Of a stretch of DNA of 64,000 nucleotides, positions 1-25,995 are shown one piece after another (within the stretch, counting starts at the first letter, position 1; every line of letters begins with the position of its first letter). The notes beneath the pieces are model-generated. The model was given only the letters and a program-made list of their open reading frames with translations. It was not told the DNA's origin and searched no databases. Position numbers and translations under genes: made by a program. Source of the stretch: Syngnathus acus (lineage: Eukaryota; Chordata; Actinopteri; Syngnathiformes; Syngnathidae); assembly GCF_901709675.1 (NCBI RefSeq), contig NC_051108.1:5552631-5616630 (forward strand), written 5' to 3'.

Positions 1-766
1 AAATATCATTATATGATACTCAATTTTTTTTGAAAAATAAATGTAATCTGTTCCAGTCCCCTAATTTTTTTGAATGAGATAAATACCTCTCTGTAGTATT
101 GCACTACAACATACATTAATAACATACTTAAATAGAATATTTATATAGGATTAAGAATTTCGCATCATGCTTCACTGGACATTGTGCTGCTCTTCCTGTG
201 CAGACCGACACCAATGGGCAGTATAATACATTCATAATTAATTCATACACAAAGAAGATGATCTCAAAGCGTACATGTGGAACTCAGAAGGAGCTAAAAA
301 AAATGTTTCCAAGTATATTTTTGGTTACACTGTTGGTTTTCAAGTAAGCTTATAAGGGCTCTACGAACCTATTTTTTTTAGATGCCCTGGGTACAGCCAT
401 GTTGCCTGAAAGAAGGGGAGCCAAAGGAGAGCCGTGACGCAGCGACGTTGACAACCCTCTTGGCTCGGCCACCTCCTCAATACAACACGATCTGAGTACA
501 ACGCGGCATTTTTTTTTGGTCAAATTCTGACGAATCTGAATCATTCTCGCAATTTTCTCACAATACTGACCGTAGGTAAATAAATTAATATATCTGCCTA
601 ACCCTAACCCTCGCAATGAAAAAAATATAATATAAAAACTCTCTTTTTGTTTTGCACCACGTTCATAAATCATCAGCATTTTTTTTGTGGAGAGAAATGG
701 AAAATGAAATTTGCACTAATATACTTACTTCACCCTGTTGTTGAGGCTGGCCTCAGTGGTGTGGGC
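1..766. other. meis2 3' flank, probable 3' UTR
   Basis: This stretch lies directly downstream of the meis2 stop codon (TAA, read on the minus strand at 767-769). It is AT-rich with several poly-T runs and holds no coding exon I can recognise. I do not see a clear AATAAA signal on the minus strand, so the 3' UTR may run past the left edge. Confidence 0.4.
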
Positions 767-13807
<13,041 letters not shown>

Positions 13808-14330
13808 CGTTGAGCGCAATTTTCAAGCGTACAAGAAAAGTGACGCTGAAGAGCACGGATGACTTCAAAAAATCCAAGAGTCAGAAAAGTATATTCCTAG
13901 TTATAAAATATAGTCCCGTTGGCAAATCAGTGGAACGACAATCAATAGAACGTGATCAGAGGAAAGAAGTAATCATCATCTGTCCTCGCTACTAACGCGC
14001 AATTTGCAAACTTGATTCCTGTGGTTCGAGTGGATTAGGTCTCATCTGTGAGAATCAGTGCGTGTGTTTGATGTTCATCTGCGCATCAAGTCTTGGACAG
14101 AAAGTGCGCGGACTCCCTGCTAGTCTTTCCTTGGCTTTTGGGGGGATTGTGTTCTCTGTCCGTGCGCGCCGACACGCTCTCTGCTCGCAGATTGGTTGAG
14201 GATCCACTTATATGAAGCGAGAACTGCAGTGTATGCTGATGACGGAATTTGGTGAAGGCTGGATTCAGCCACCCCACAGCTAACGTTGACAATTGCAATT
14301 TCCGGTTATTGCTTTCACAATAAAAGTTTG
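13808..14330 (-). promoter_or_regulatory. meis2 5' UTR and promoter region (candidate)
   Basis: This is the sequence immediately upstream of the Meis2 start codon. It is less AT-rich than its surroundings and carries a CCAAT motif on the minus strand (14190-14197) and a TATAA-like string near 14207. These motifs are not in the usual order for one start site, so the exact start of transcription is unknown. Confidence 0.3.
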
Positions 14331-15898
14331 ACAATTGTAAACAGTTAATGCCATGACGTGTGTTCTGTATTGTGCAAATGAATAATACATTAGGTATGAT
14401 TTAAAACATGAATAAGCAAATTGTTTATTTCTTACCTGACAACTAGACAATATGGGACTGGTAGTCCTGAGATTATTCTTTTATTTAATTTCAATGATTG
14501 CCACTCTACTAAAGTAAAGAAAATACTGAAAAAGTTTTTAATGTAGCTGAAGGTTTATTATTATTTTTAGAACGTTTCAATGCCCCCCACTTGCTTGTTT
14601 CAATTTATGTGCCTTTATTTTAAAATGACAAACTGTTTCCGGTCAGTATGCCTACGACTTGACTGTTGCCTCCAGGCTCGGCACTGAAACCTGGTGGAGG
14701 AGTTTTCAAACTTTCAAGTATGATTATTTTAGTGTATAGTGTGTATTCAGTAAAGATTCAGATTAATTTTATTTGATGATTTAATTTAAATAGATAGTAC
14801 TTATAGCAAGTAATAATAATAATAATAATAATAATAATCATGATCATTATTAGACACAGTAAATATTTAATTAATGTTAAGGCTTTTAATAATAATTATC
14901 ATCTACAGATGTTAAAAGTCATGTTCAGGCATCAAAGTATGAATGAACTAATTAGTTAATTTCTTTTTATATATAATTAGTTTATATCTTTACTTTATAT
15001 CAACACGTATGCATATGAGCTTAAAATTATGCATGAACAATATTGTCTAAAGTAAAGTGAACATATATTTAGCTAGTTTACAGCATAAAATCCTGCCAAC
15101 CTTTTCTCTCCCAAATTTGTCAGGAAATGAATGGTCGAAGCATTTTCTCAGGAGAAATAATTCTTGCATGTACTTTATTTCAAACATAGAAACATATTCC
15201 ACCCTACTCTTTGATATGCCGTGTGTGAATTATTAAAGGCATACATTTGAATTAGAAATACACTAACGATAAGGAAACAAGGAAAACATGTCCCATGCCC
15301 GGGGGCTACGTCGCTCCTCATTGCATATTATTTCCATGCCCGTTCTGTTTCTTTCTCCCTATGTTCTCTTTCTGTTTACCTCATTTTACCTCATCCCTCC
15401 CCACACAAACTCGGCCAGCCAATGAGATCTGAATGAATGCTGATTCAGAGTGTCAGGCCCTGTCATACATGTAATAAATTACCATTTAGTCAGGCAAATG
15501 TGCATCTTTTTCGACGCATCACCAGATAGGGGCCAGTGCACCACCATCCTTGACCTCTTCTTCCACCCCACCCATTGCAACGTCAACTTTCCTCCCCCCC
15601 TTCCCTACCATCCTCAGACAGTCTCGGTCGAGCTGCCTCTGTCACCCGTCATCCTGTACCCCAGTGAGAATCATTAGCATTGTCAGAACTGACTGAGAAA
15701 GGAGGGCAGCAGAGACCTGGGTGGATGGGGAGCCGGGGCAAGGGGTGGGGTGGGGTGGAGTGGGGTGGTTGTTGTTGGAAGTGGGTGCATTTGCATCAAT
15801 GTGGGAGAGATAGATTGTGTTATAGCATGCAAACATGCAGAATGAGAGATACTGTACTTTACGGAAAATGTACAAACATTTGGTTAGTTTTAATGTAG
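14331..15898. other. Intergenic region upstream of meis2
   Basis: Mostly AT-rich. A TAA trinucleotide repeat lies at about 14811-14838. A repeat-free block at about 15410-15680 contains ATTACCATTTAGTCAGGCAA and a CCAAT box, and could be regulatory. I see no gene. Confidence 0.35.
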
Positions 15899-16236
15899 TA
15901 CAGTTACCCCTCGCTACTTCGCATTTCGTTTATCGCGGCTTCACTACATCGCAGATTTTTTTCTCCAAATTAATAAAACATTTAAAAGTCAAAATAAAAC
16001 TTCTAAATTGAGGAAATATGTGTCTAACCTTTAGGACAATGTAGCATTGCTCCAAATGTTCGTTTACATTCCTTTCGAAGTCCGTTTTCGCGTGTTAGCA
16101 CGATCGAGAATTAGCATATTTCCGGTAACTCGTTAGCCTGCCCAGTACTTCTTGTTGGTGACCGTACTTCGTGGATTTCACTTATCGCGGGTGGTTTTGG
16201 GAACCAATTATCCGCGATAAACGAGGGATTACTGTA
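15899..16236 (+). mobile_element. pogo/Tigger-like MITE, copy 1
   Basis: About 338 bp, flanked by TA on both sides. The left end reads CAGTTACCCCTCGCTACTTC and the right end GATAAACGAGGGATTACTG, which are imperfect inverted repeats. The interior has no transposase reading frame. TA target sites and this end sequence fit the pogo/Tigger group; four more copies occur in the window. Confidence 0.75.
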
Positions 16237-16523
16237 TTGTGGTCTAGATTTATTGAACTGAATTACTGATTTTAGGGTGTTGCAAGGGGTGGCCACCCCT
16301 ACCCAAAGTTTTGCCACCCAACCTGTAACCTCAATGAATGAAACCACATTAAATATTTCACATTTTATTAGAAATTCATGTGATGTAATGTGATGTTTTT
16401 AAAAAATAAAAATAAAAAAATCATTGAGTCATTGACAAAAATAGCTTGTTTATAGGCACACAAAATAGGAGGAAGTGTGTGTAAAATAATGATGGAAAAG
16501 TTGACATCGGAAGACACTTTCGT

Positions 16524-16864
16524 CAGGGGTGTCAAACTCTGGCCCGTGGGCCAAATTTGGCCCACAGTGTAATTATATTTGGCCCGCGAAGACAAACTGC
16601 ATCGACTTTGTGTCAATACTAACATTGCTAATTGTCTTCCCTTTTAAAAAAAAAATAGAGATGTTTCTAACAATTTTTACTACCATTCATCTTTTTAAAA
16701 ATGTGAACAGTTCTAATTTCAAAACTAGTTATTCATCAGTTTGTTGTGCAGCCTATACTGTATACAACATGAGATGTTCATACATTTATTTGGCTTGACA
16801 GTCATAATGGCCCTCCGAAGGAAACTATGACTACGATGCGACAAAAAAGACTTTGACACCCCTG
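16524..16864 (+). mobile_element. hAT-like MITE, full-length copy
   Basis: About 341 bp with both ends present: CAGGGGTGTCAAACTCTGG at the left, TTTGACACCCCTG at the right. These are near-perfect inverted repeats of about 15 bp. I could not confirm an 8-bp target duplication here. This is the best reference copy for the family in the window. Confidence 0.8.
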
Positions 16865-17208
16865 AGTCAGAAGCCACAAAGTGATTGTCATCACTTTCTA
16901 TCCGTTGATCAAAATAACAATGACGCTGAGAGCATGCACGTACCCATTGCTGCTCTGCTCTCTTATTATTGGATGACCCGTCACTCGAGATGAAGCAAGC
17001 CATGTAAGATGCAAGCGGCCGACTTCCTCATTGTTCTTTCCAATGCTTTCAAAGTGATCGTCATCCGTTGATCAACATAACATAACTCAGTGTGTGTAAC
17101 ACTGATCTTATTTATGGCTCCAATTGTGGCTTGTGATCCCTTTGTCTTGCACTAATGGGTCACTGCTTTTTTGTGTGTGGGAGCTAAGATACACACAATG
17201 AGCCATGA

Positions 17209-17211
<3 letters not shown>

Positions 17212-17244
<33 letters not shown>

Positions 17245-17391
17245 ACATGTGCTCCTCTAATGATCAGCCTGTCATTGTTGAGTGGTGCGCCAAGGTGGCA
17301 GACCAGACCAAATCCCCCTCAAGTCCACATTTTGTTTATCTATTTTTGTGTGTATTCATGCGAATGTGTGACTTCATGCTCGAGACTGGTC

Positions 17392-17422
<31 letters not shown>
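17212..17422. repeat. Two (TG)n microsatellites
   Basis: Runs of TG at about 17212-17241 and 17394-17422, separated by about 150 bp of unique sequence. Neither is in a gene. Confidence 0.9.
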
Positions 17423-17425
<3 letters not shown>

Positions 17426-19460
17426 CTCATCCCCAGTCTGGGTGTCAGTATTAATGAGCCCAGATTTCATTTTCGATGAGCGATTATTTGACTGTTCATT
17501 TGGCTAAGATTTATGACGAGGTCCTATATCTGTAGCCCGCAGCGCTGCTCTAGTCTTTAATAATGGGAAATGAACACATTAATCACCCTGTAGCAGTCAG
17601 CCTCACAGAAAACACAGGAGCGATATGTAATCTCCAACACTGGACACAGGAGAATATCGTTGCCTATTTAAAAAATCCTTATCTAGCACAGTGTGGTAAG
17701 AAAAATTACTTTGTTAATTTAATGTGATTTTACATATTTAAAAAAATACGTGTAGACAAACTAACACATTTTTGCACAAGCTTTGAAACCTGCGGCTTAT
17801 AGTCCAATGCGTCTTATTCATGGATTTTTAAGATATTGTAGAAAGATTCGTTTTGGTAATAGAGGTAATACAATAAAGCAGAGCTAACCCTAACGCTAAC
17901 TCCAAGCTAATACTGCAGTGACATTAATCAGGTAAAATTGCATAGCGATGAGAGTTTAGCAACAAGTAATAAAATAACTTCAAGTGCATAACATCCAGTA
18001 ATGTAGCAGTAAGAGAGACGGCATGACATTCAGTGATGAATATAAAAATAAATATAATAAAATAAGTCCCCGAGTGGCTAAAACTACTCACACTATGCTG
18101 CCCAATAGCATCCTATTTAAGAAAAACAAACTTAGTTTGCCTTTTAAGAAATGTAGTTTAACAAATGATTCATAGTCCTTTTATATAAATCATTCCTTGA
18201 AATTACTCAAATCATGCCTATTTCTCAACAACAACAAAATCCCCTTCTTTCATTACTTTTGGATCTGCTTTGTACTGTCACTAAAGATCTGGGTGGTCAT
18301 TAACCATTCAATGTGTGTGCATGTGTGTATATTGTATTCCCTTGGGCATTGTGGACAGAAGCCAGCCATCTCATTATGTTGCCATTGGATCATTTTAATT
18401 GTTAATTCCAAACAAAGACTCACTGGACGGTTTTTTGAACACATCCGTGGTGTGTGGATTTGCACTCTGCGTTGAATATCCTCTTTTAAGCTTCTTTTTG
18501 TGTGTGTTGACGTAATGTCCATAAATCAACCAGATATGGATGCTCAATGATATCAGTGGCTTTATAAATTGCAATTATCTTTATTTGGTAGTCTTTTTTT
18601 TTTTTTACTGTCCATCTGTTGATCCAGAGATATAGGGTTCAATTTAATGGAACGTAGTGGAAAGATATGTCATCAATTTGGACCTATTTATTTTAATGTA
18701 TTCTGACATGATGGCACAGACAGCATGAGGGGGCACTTAAACTTAACAGCCGGATGACATAGCAATGAACTAAATACCATATTTGAGACAAAGTGAAAGT
18801 CATATATTAACATTTAAAGTAGTTTTCAATGAAACTCAAAGATCAGTGTAATTGTATCAAAGAAAGTATCTACTCATTTTTGCAGCCTCTGGCACAGAGC
18901 TTGGCATAAATTCAATGAGGACGTCTAAACTGCCTATGAATGCAATGATGATAGTAAATGAGGGAGATCTGGTGCAGTCGGAAAGGCAAACTGGGTGTCG
19001 GTATGTATTGCAATACCGCCATCTACAGGCCAAATCGGGTGGCACACTATCTAACCCATTTTTCTTATTTCCTGTGAGTAATATTTCATTATATTCTAAT
19101 TTTTAGTAGTTGTGGCCATTGTAACGGTTGATATGATTTTTTTTCACCATTTATCTTTTTAATGATTATTTTTTCTTTCCAGCAAGACCAATGACGGAAA
19201 AAGCTGGGATAAAGGAACAAAACTGTGGCACGGCCTGTGACTAAGTTGCCTGTGTGATGTTGTGTGTGAATGTTTATGGACAAGTAAGAGCAAAAAGAAG
19301 CATTTTGATTCGAGATAAGCATTGGGAACGACTTTGTTTACCATAAAAGCAATCTCTGCAGTACGGTCGCCGTTTGCATGTTTGGCTATTGAAGATTTCC
19401 ACACACCAATAAGTGTCCCTAATGAGCATACGATGCCTCAAGAAATGAATCACAACTTCA
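17423..19460. other. Intergenic meis2-kcnk10, left part
   Basis: No gene is recognised. The block at 17500-17680 looks non-repetitive and GC-balanced (contains TCTTTAATAATGGGAAATGA) and is a candidate conserved element. The rest is AT-rich sequence with short poly-T runs. Confidence 0.3.
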
Positions 19461-19843
19461 AGGTGGTCCTTGGTTTACGACGATGATCCGTTCCTACGCG
19501 GCAATGTAAACCGAATTTCGGTGTAAGTCGGAACAGTAATAAAATGAAACAGTACAGTCATAAAAAAGAGAAAACAATAACTTACCTTTATTCCTGTAGT
19601 TTGCTTGCACACTGGAAAGGGCGTTGCAAGAGAGAGACGACGCAACAATCCAGTCCGCGGTGTATTCGCACCAATTAGTTCCGAGTTACGAATCTTAGGA
19701 CGCCTATACGACGCTTAACAAAACCGCTTAAGTCGAAAAAAGGCTTTAAATATATGAGATGAATAAATAATGTAAAAAAAATAATATATGATACGTGTGT
19801 CGTAAACACGAAACCGCGTAACTTGAGGACGTCGTAAACCCCG
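19461..19843. mobile_element. Inverted-repeat DNA element, Tigger-like
   Basis: The left end reads GGTTTACGACGATGATCCG and the right end GAGGACGTCGTAAACCCC, so the tips are inverted repeats of GGTTTACGAC. It has the TTACGA-rich style of pogo/Tigger-derived elements. No intact transposase is seen. Confidence 0.5.
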
Positions 19844-19949
19844 GTGGCACAAGCCAATATAGAAAGACTGACGATGCAACACAACTCACACTCATTTTTG
19901 AATAGCAGGGTGAATCAGTGCACCTGGTGGCACGTCTTTAACCAATCAC

Positions 19950-20128
19950 AGTTAACGCCACTCTCCCCTGCACTGATTGGTCGGCTGAGCACGAATGACA
20001 CCAATCAGGGATCACCACCAATCAGATAATAAACAGTGCACCTTGATGAGGCGACTCTCCCCTGCACTGATTGGTCGGCTGAGAACGAGGGGCACCAATC
20101 AGGGATCACCACCAATCAGATCATAAAC
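19950..20128 (+). repeat. Tandem duplication, unit about 90 bp
   Basis: Two adjacent copies share ACTCTCCCCTGCACTGATTG, then GTCGGCTGAG, then CACCAATCAGGGATCACCAC and CAATCAGAT. They begin near 19961 and 20049. The repeated CACCAATCA units look like multiple CCAAT-type boxes. Confidence 0.8.
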
Positions 20129-20574
20129 AGCCACAAAACATTATGGATCACAGAGACTGAAGACAAATTTGCAAAATGTTTTAATGTAACACCAACTTTG
20201 TTTGCAACAGGCAGCAGCTGTCAAATTAATTTATATAACTTAAAAAAGACTAAAAAGGGTATGATACACAGCAAAAATTTAAAAGCGGTGAAATAATCGC
20301 TATATAACTTCTAATTTGTTTTATTTGAATTAGTTTAACAAAAAAATCCATCCCATAACAAAACAAATACATTTTTAAAAAATTGAACAATAAAAATGTT
20401 AAAAATATATCCACTACTAATATTTTTCATCTACATATATTCAGCACTTAGTCTAGCGCACCAAAATATTGTTGTTTATGTTTTTTATTTTTTAAGCCGT
20501 TCAGGAGTATAAAATCTCATTGAATATCTACCACATGCAACCTGTTTTCAGTATTATTTAGTTTCATCATATTT

Positions 20575-20817
20575 ATCTGTACAACAACAAACTGATGAAT
20601 AAAAAGTTTTAAAATAAGAAACGAGTAAAAACTGTTCCAATGTAAAAAAAAAAAAAAAAGACAATATAAATTGCTAGTAATACCTCTATTTTGTGCAATA
20701 AAGACAATTTGTAATTTTAATATCGACACATGACATTGATGCACAATTTGTCTTCGCGGGCCACATAAAATGATGTGGCGGGCCGTATCTGGCCCCCGAA
20801 CCTTATGTTTGACACCA
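20575..20817 (-). mobile_element. hAT-like MITE
   Basis: Minus-oriented copy ending ATGTTTGACACCATA, with the core GATGTGGCGGGCCGTATCTG and the internal AT-rich part including a 17-A run. It lies 570 bp upstream of the kcnk10 start codon. Confidence 0.75.
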
Positions 20818-20899
20818 TAACACACAATACACATATAGGTTAATACAAACTATAATTTTGAATAGCACCAATGTAACATACTTCACTCTCAAGCAGCAG

Positions 20900-21380
20900 C
20901 AATAATATTTACAATCTGTTCTCCTCCTACTTTCTTCACATCCTCGATGTGCCCTTTGTTTTACCCACCCTATCCTCCCTTTTTTGAGCAGCAGTCATCG
21001 GGTAATAATCTCTCGACACATTTCTGCGACGATACTATGCGCACGATGCAGTGCAGTTGGCGCAGCGAGATCACGACGTACGTCCAATAAAATCCGCCAA
21101 AATGTAAGCGTACGTCTCCTCCTCGCTCGAGTCCATGTTTATCTACTCCTGACTCCCCCGATGCTGATGCAGTGGCGGTGCGCCATAGGTAAAAAAAGAG
21201 GAAGAGGAGCCGCATCTCAAAAGCCTTCCAGTCTACTACAGCAGACACTCGCCGTATAGGATGTGTTTTTATTCGCTGCCCTTCTCCATCCTTTCTCGGT
21301 TAAAGGCAACGCGGAAGACTGCAAAGGCTGCAAGATATTAAAGAAATATAGATTTATCTATAGAAGCCTGGACCTCCAAG
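20900..21380 (+). promoter_or_regulatory. kcnk10 distal promoter and 5' UTR (candidate)
   Basis: GC-richer than its surroundings with several CpGs (21000-21260), directly upstream of the first kcnk10 coding exon. This fits a CpG-type promoter. No TATA box is obvious. The assignment rests on position and composition. Confidence 0.35.
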
Positions 21381-24300
21381 ATGAAATTTCCGAGTGAAAA
21401 ACCAAGAAAACCAGGGAACAGCCCGTCACCAGGTTAGACTGTCAATTGTTTTTGTTGATGCATATAGGGAGTCCACTAAACTGATTAGTTTTGCTTGAAC
21501 TTTATTTTAACTTCATTCTATGAAATGTCTATTTTCAAATTGCTGCAGTATGCAGCTCTTGCCTTAATACATGTGCATCCACGAATATTTTTCTAATATA
21601 TGAATAAGAAAAAATACAGCAGTGTAGGTTCAGCCTGCATGGTGGAGTTTATGGTCAATAGCTGCGGCATATCACTTCCATTTAATTAAATTAATATTTA
21701 TATAGTAAAAGCAGAAAATTGGTGAGAAAACAATTGCCAATCCAATGGCTTCAGTGTGGCGCAGTGGAGAGATTTCCACTGCTGTTTTGTATTTAGCATT
21801 ACCTCATCCACTATGGGTACATCCTCCTCAAATCTTGCATGAATGTCACGTCCTATCACAGCATCTTCATGTTCATCCAGCTGTGGCAGGTTCTGATATT
21901 GTAGACATCTCTTTTTGAACCAGATGTCTTTTGGGAAAATGTGAAAATTGTAGCCAGGCACATTGCAACCGAATGATTACATAACTCGAAGTAATCGAAC
22001 AATCGTGGTAGGTGTCACTCATATGCGACAGAGTGGTCACAATTCACCATATCATTCCCCTGAAAGGAAATGCATATACTTAATAGAAATATCAAATTAC
22101 ACTGCTGTCATTTTTGGAATAAATTTTGGAAATACACAATCACAATTCCACTGCATTTGTGACACAGTAAAGAGGCAAAGTGTGTTGTTGATAGGTGTGA
22201 GATTTGGTAACATGCTTCTTATACTACTGCATTTCTATGAGGAAACCAAAAGAGGTCAAATCAGTTAAATGCAGTATTCTGGAAAAAAATTGGGAGATCT
22301 AAGAATTCCATGAATTTATTTATTTATTATTTTTATATATAATAGAAATGTATATAATATAATATATATAAAATAATATATAGAATGTTTGTATTATATA
22401 GTTTATATATAATTTTATATATATTATTTTATATTTTTTATATTATAATTTTTTTGACAGATAGATACATTGTTAGTAGGCCTTATTTTTTTTTTTTGTA
22501 TTCTGATTTAATCCTCAAGAGGTGGTAACAAGTCACTGTATTTTAATAAAAAGATGCAAATGTCAGAAGGCAACACTTAACCATGCTGGCACCACTTTTT
22601 TTTTTTCGGGAGTTATTCACCTGCGATGTGTAATGTGCTACAAACACAAGGCAGGGTAAGTTCAGGACACTACTCTGATATAAAAGGACAGTCATTTAGC
22701 TTCTTTTGTCAGTGATTCTCCTTTCAGTTAGCATTCAAGGCGACCATGGGTAAGTGTTCGGAAAGTCAATTGTTGACACTATTTGTCTTGCGAAATGATT
22801 TTAGGGAAAATGTTGAGTTGGAGTATTTTGTCGCATAATTATTCTCATACATTTTTCTTATATCTGACCGAGTGGTGAAGGTTTGCAATTGTGTGCGCAC
22901 GTAGCGAAGGTTTTCAATTTGTTTTCAACTTTGGGAATATCTGCCGAATGTCTTTGCAACTATTTGAATTATTTTCAACATTGAACAAACCCTGGTAAAG
23001 AAAAAATTGCAACGTTTGCTTACTCTTATAAACCTTTGCCGCTCAGTGAGATACAGGCTTTAGATGAGAACTTACAGGTTGTATAACAAGACAGTTACTG
23101 CATATTAAAGCTCTTAAAGGATGCATTATATTGTTTTGTGGGAGCTCTAATAGAAAAACAGATAAAGAGTCGTTATAGTGGTCTTGATGCAAATGTCAGT
23201 TTTACCACAGTTAGTGAAACAGTTGGTGTCCTGCCAATTTATATACTATGCCAAATTGAAAATTCATCTGTTGCATATCAGAATGTCAATTTTTTTTCCC
23301 TTTTATGTTTCTTCAGCGGCAGTTCAGACCAATTTGGTCCCACCCAAAAAGATGCAGCCAGGTATGCTTCAATCCAGCCTGGTGCACGCCAGCGTGGCTA
23401 CCATGCAAAACCCAATGGGCTGTTCTGTACCCCGACTCTCCATCTCCCGGCCCACGAGCATGGTAGCCAGCATGGAAGCAGTAGCTGAAGGTGCAGCTCC
23501 TTTTACCATGATGAAACTTAAGACGGTGCTGGCGGTTTTTGTGGTGGTGGTGGGCTACTTGGTGGCAGGAGGACTGGTGTTCCAAGCACTGGAGCAGCCA
23601 TTTGAAAACAACCAGAAGATCACCATCACAGCAGAGAAGGCAGCATTCCTGCAAAAACATCCCTGTGTGTCCCCAGATGAGCTGGAGGCCATCATCAAAG
23701 TAAGACCAGACACCGATCGATACTCCAGTTTTACCTCAGCAGGAGAGGGAGGAAATTAAAGCAAGTGAAATCTTAGCTTCTAATCGATCAGACCCCATTA
23801 TCGTCAACACTTCGTGCCGTCATTCTGTAATTCGATAAAACCACACTTTACCTTGAAAAGTACAAAATTAAATGGCTATTCAGGGATGAAACTACCTGAA
23901 AGCAACTTTAGTTAAATTAAAATGATCATGGATTGAATAAATAGATGAAAAGTGAATAAATAGTCCTTTAGTAAAGCGCTAACTTGAGAGAAAAAAAATC
24001 ACTCTGTGTCATCATTTTATAATCCATTCATTCCTTATTCCAAGTATAGAACTGGAAAAGAAAAATTCAAGTCTGGTGTTTTGTTTTCTCGGAGGCAAAG
24101 TCTCGGAATAAAATTCGAATAACATTCTGTAATTTGATAAAACCACACTTTACCTTGGAAAGTAATAAAAAAATGGCTATTCGGGGATGAAACTACCTGA
24201 AAGCAATTTTAGTTTAAATTAAAATGATCATGGATTGAATGATTATTAATAAGTAGATGAAAAGTGAATAAATAGTCCTTTAGTAAAGCGCTCACTTGAG

Positions 24301-25944
24301 AAAAAAAACTTTTCACTATGTGTCATCATTTTATAATCCATTCATTCCTTATTCCAAGTATAGAACTGGAAAAAAAAAAATTCAACTCTGGTGTTTTGTT
24401 TTCTCTGAGCCAAAGTCTCAGAATAAACAGTACAAAATAGCTTTGTAGCGTCATGTGACCATAACAGCCGCCGGCACATTGCTTCAAATCTACTATTCAT
24501 GTATTTATAAGCACCTTTTTTCAGATATGTAAAATTGCTTCCTCCTTTACAGTCATGGTTTATAATTCAAGATGATTTGTTGCATAAATTAACCTTTCTG
24601 TCTTGCTTGTTCTCTCTTTGGAAATGTCAAATCTGATCATTTCCACATTGCTTTTTTCTGTTCATGCAATCCTTAGAAAAGGTGAATCATTATATTGCAC
24701 TTGAAAACAGGTTTATATCACTGCAGTAAATAATCTTACACCATATTACAACATTTCCCTTGAGGAAAAATATAAAAGCTATACTTAAGATATTATTGTC
24801 TTGAGACTTACCTCAAAGACAAGTTTTTATTGCATTTTTATGAGGTGCTGATGTATTGTGATCTCATAATCCTATTCCCGACTATCCATCAATTTTCTGT
24901 ACCACTGAGTCTTAGGGAACTGGAGCATAGTTAGTCAACCACAACGTCAACCCACTATACGTTCTAAAATTGAATAAACTATTTATACTGACTCTCTCTT
25001 GACTTCTCTCCCCAGCACTCTGTTGATGCTGTGAATGCTGGGGTGAATCCTGTGGGTGATACCTCTTATAATTCTAGCCACTGGGATCTGGGTAGTGCCT
25101 TCTTCTTTGCTGGAACAGTTATCACAACTATAGGTACAATGAAATATTCTAAAGCATAGGTGTCAAACTCAAGGTCCGGGGGCCTTATACGGCCCACCAC
25201 ATCATTTTATGTGGCCCGCGATGACAAATTGTGCATCAAATTCGTGTGTCATGTGTCATTACTAGAATTGCAAATTGTCTTCACTTTTAATATCTTTTTT
25301 TTTTAATATTTGACCAGTTTTTACTCGTCCGATGTGAAAACGAGTTATTTGTCAGTTTGTTTTGTAGCTTTTACTGTATATAATATGAGGTGCTCACACA
25401 TTTATTTGGGTTGACAGTCATAATGGCCCTCCGAAAGAAGCTATGACTACAATCCGGCCCGCGAAAAAAATGAGTTTTAATATCTAAAGCATAGGTGTCA
25501 AACTCAAGGCCCGGGGGCCAGATACGGCCCATCATCATTTTATGTGGCCCGTGAAGACAAATTTTGCATCGACTTTGTGTTATTACTAAAATTACAATTG
25601 TTTTCACTTTTAAAAAAATAGAGATATTGCTTCCAATATTTACTACCATTTTAAAAATATCTCAACAGTTTTTACTAGTCTCTGATTTGTATATTTGGAT
25701 AAAAATTTATCATGACCTATCTTCCCTTTTCGTTAGGGTATGGTAACATCGCTCCAAGCACTGAGGGAGGAAAAATTTTCTGCATTCTATATGCAATATT
25801 TGGCATCCCACTCTTTGGATTCCTCTTAGCAGGGGTTGGTGACCAGCTCGGGACCATATTTGTCAAAAGTATTGCCAAAGTTGAGAAGATGTTCCGGGTA
25901 AGTTAAATGTAGTATACAATATATATAGTATATATATATATATA

Positions 25945-25995
<51 letters not shown>

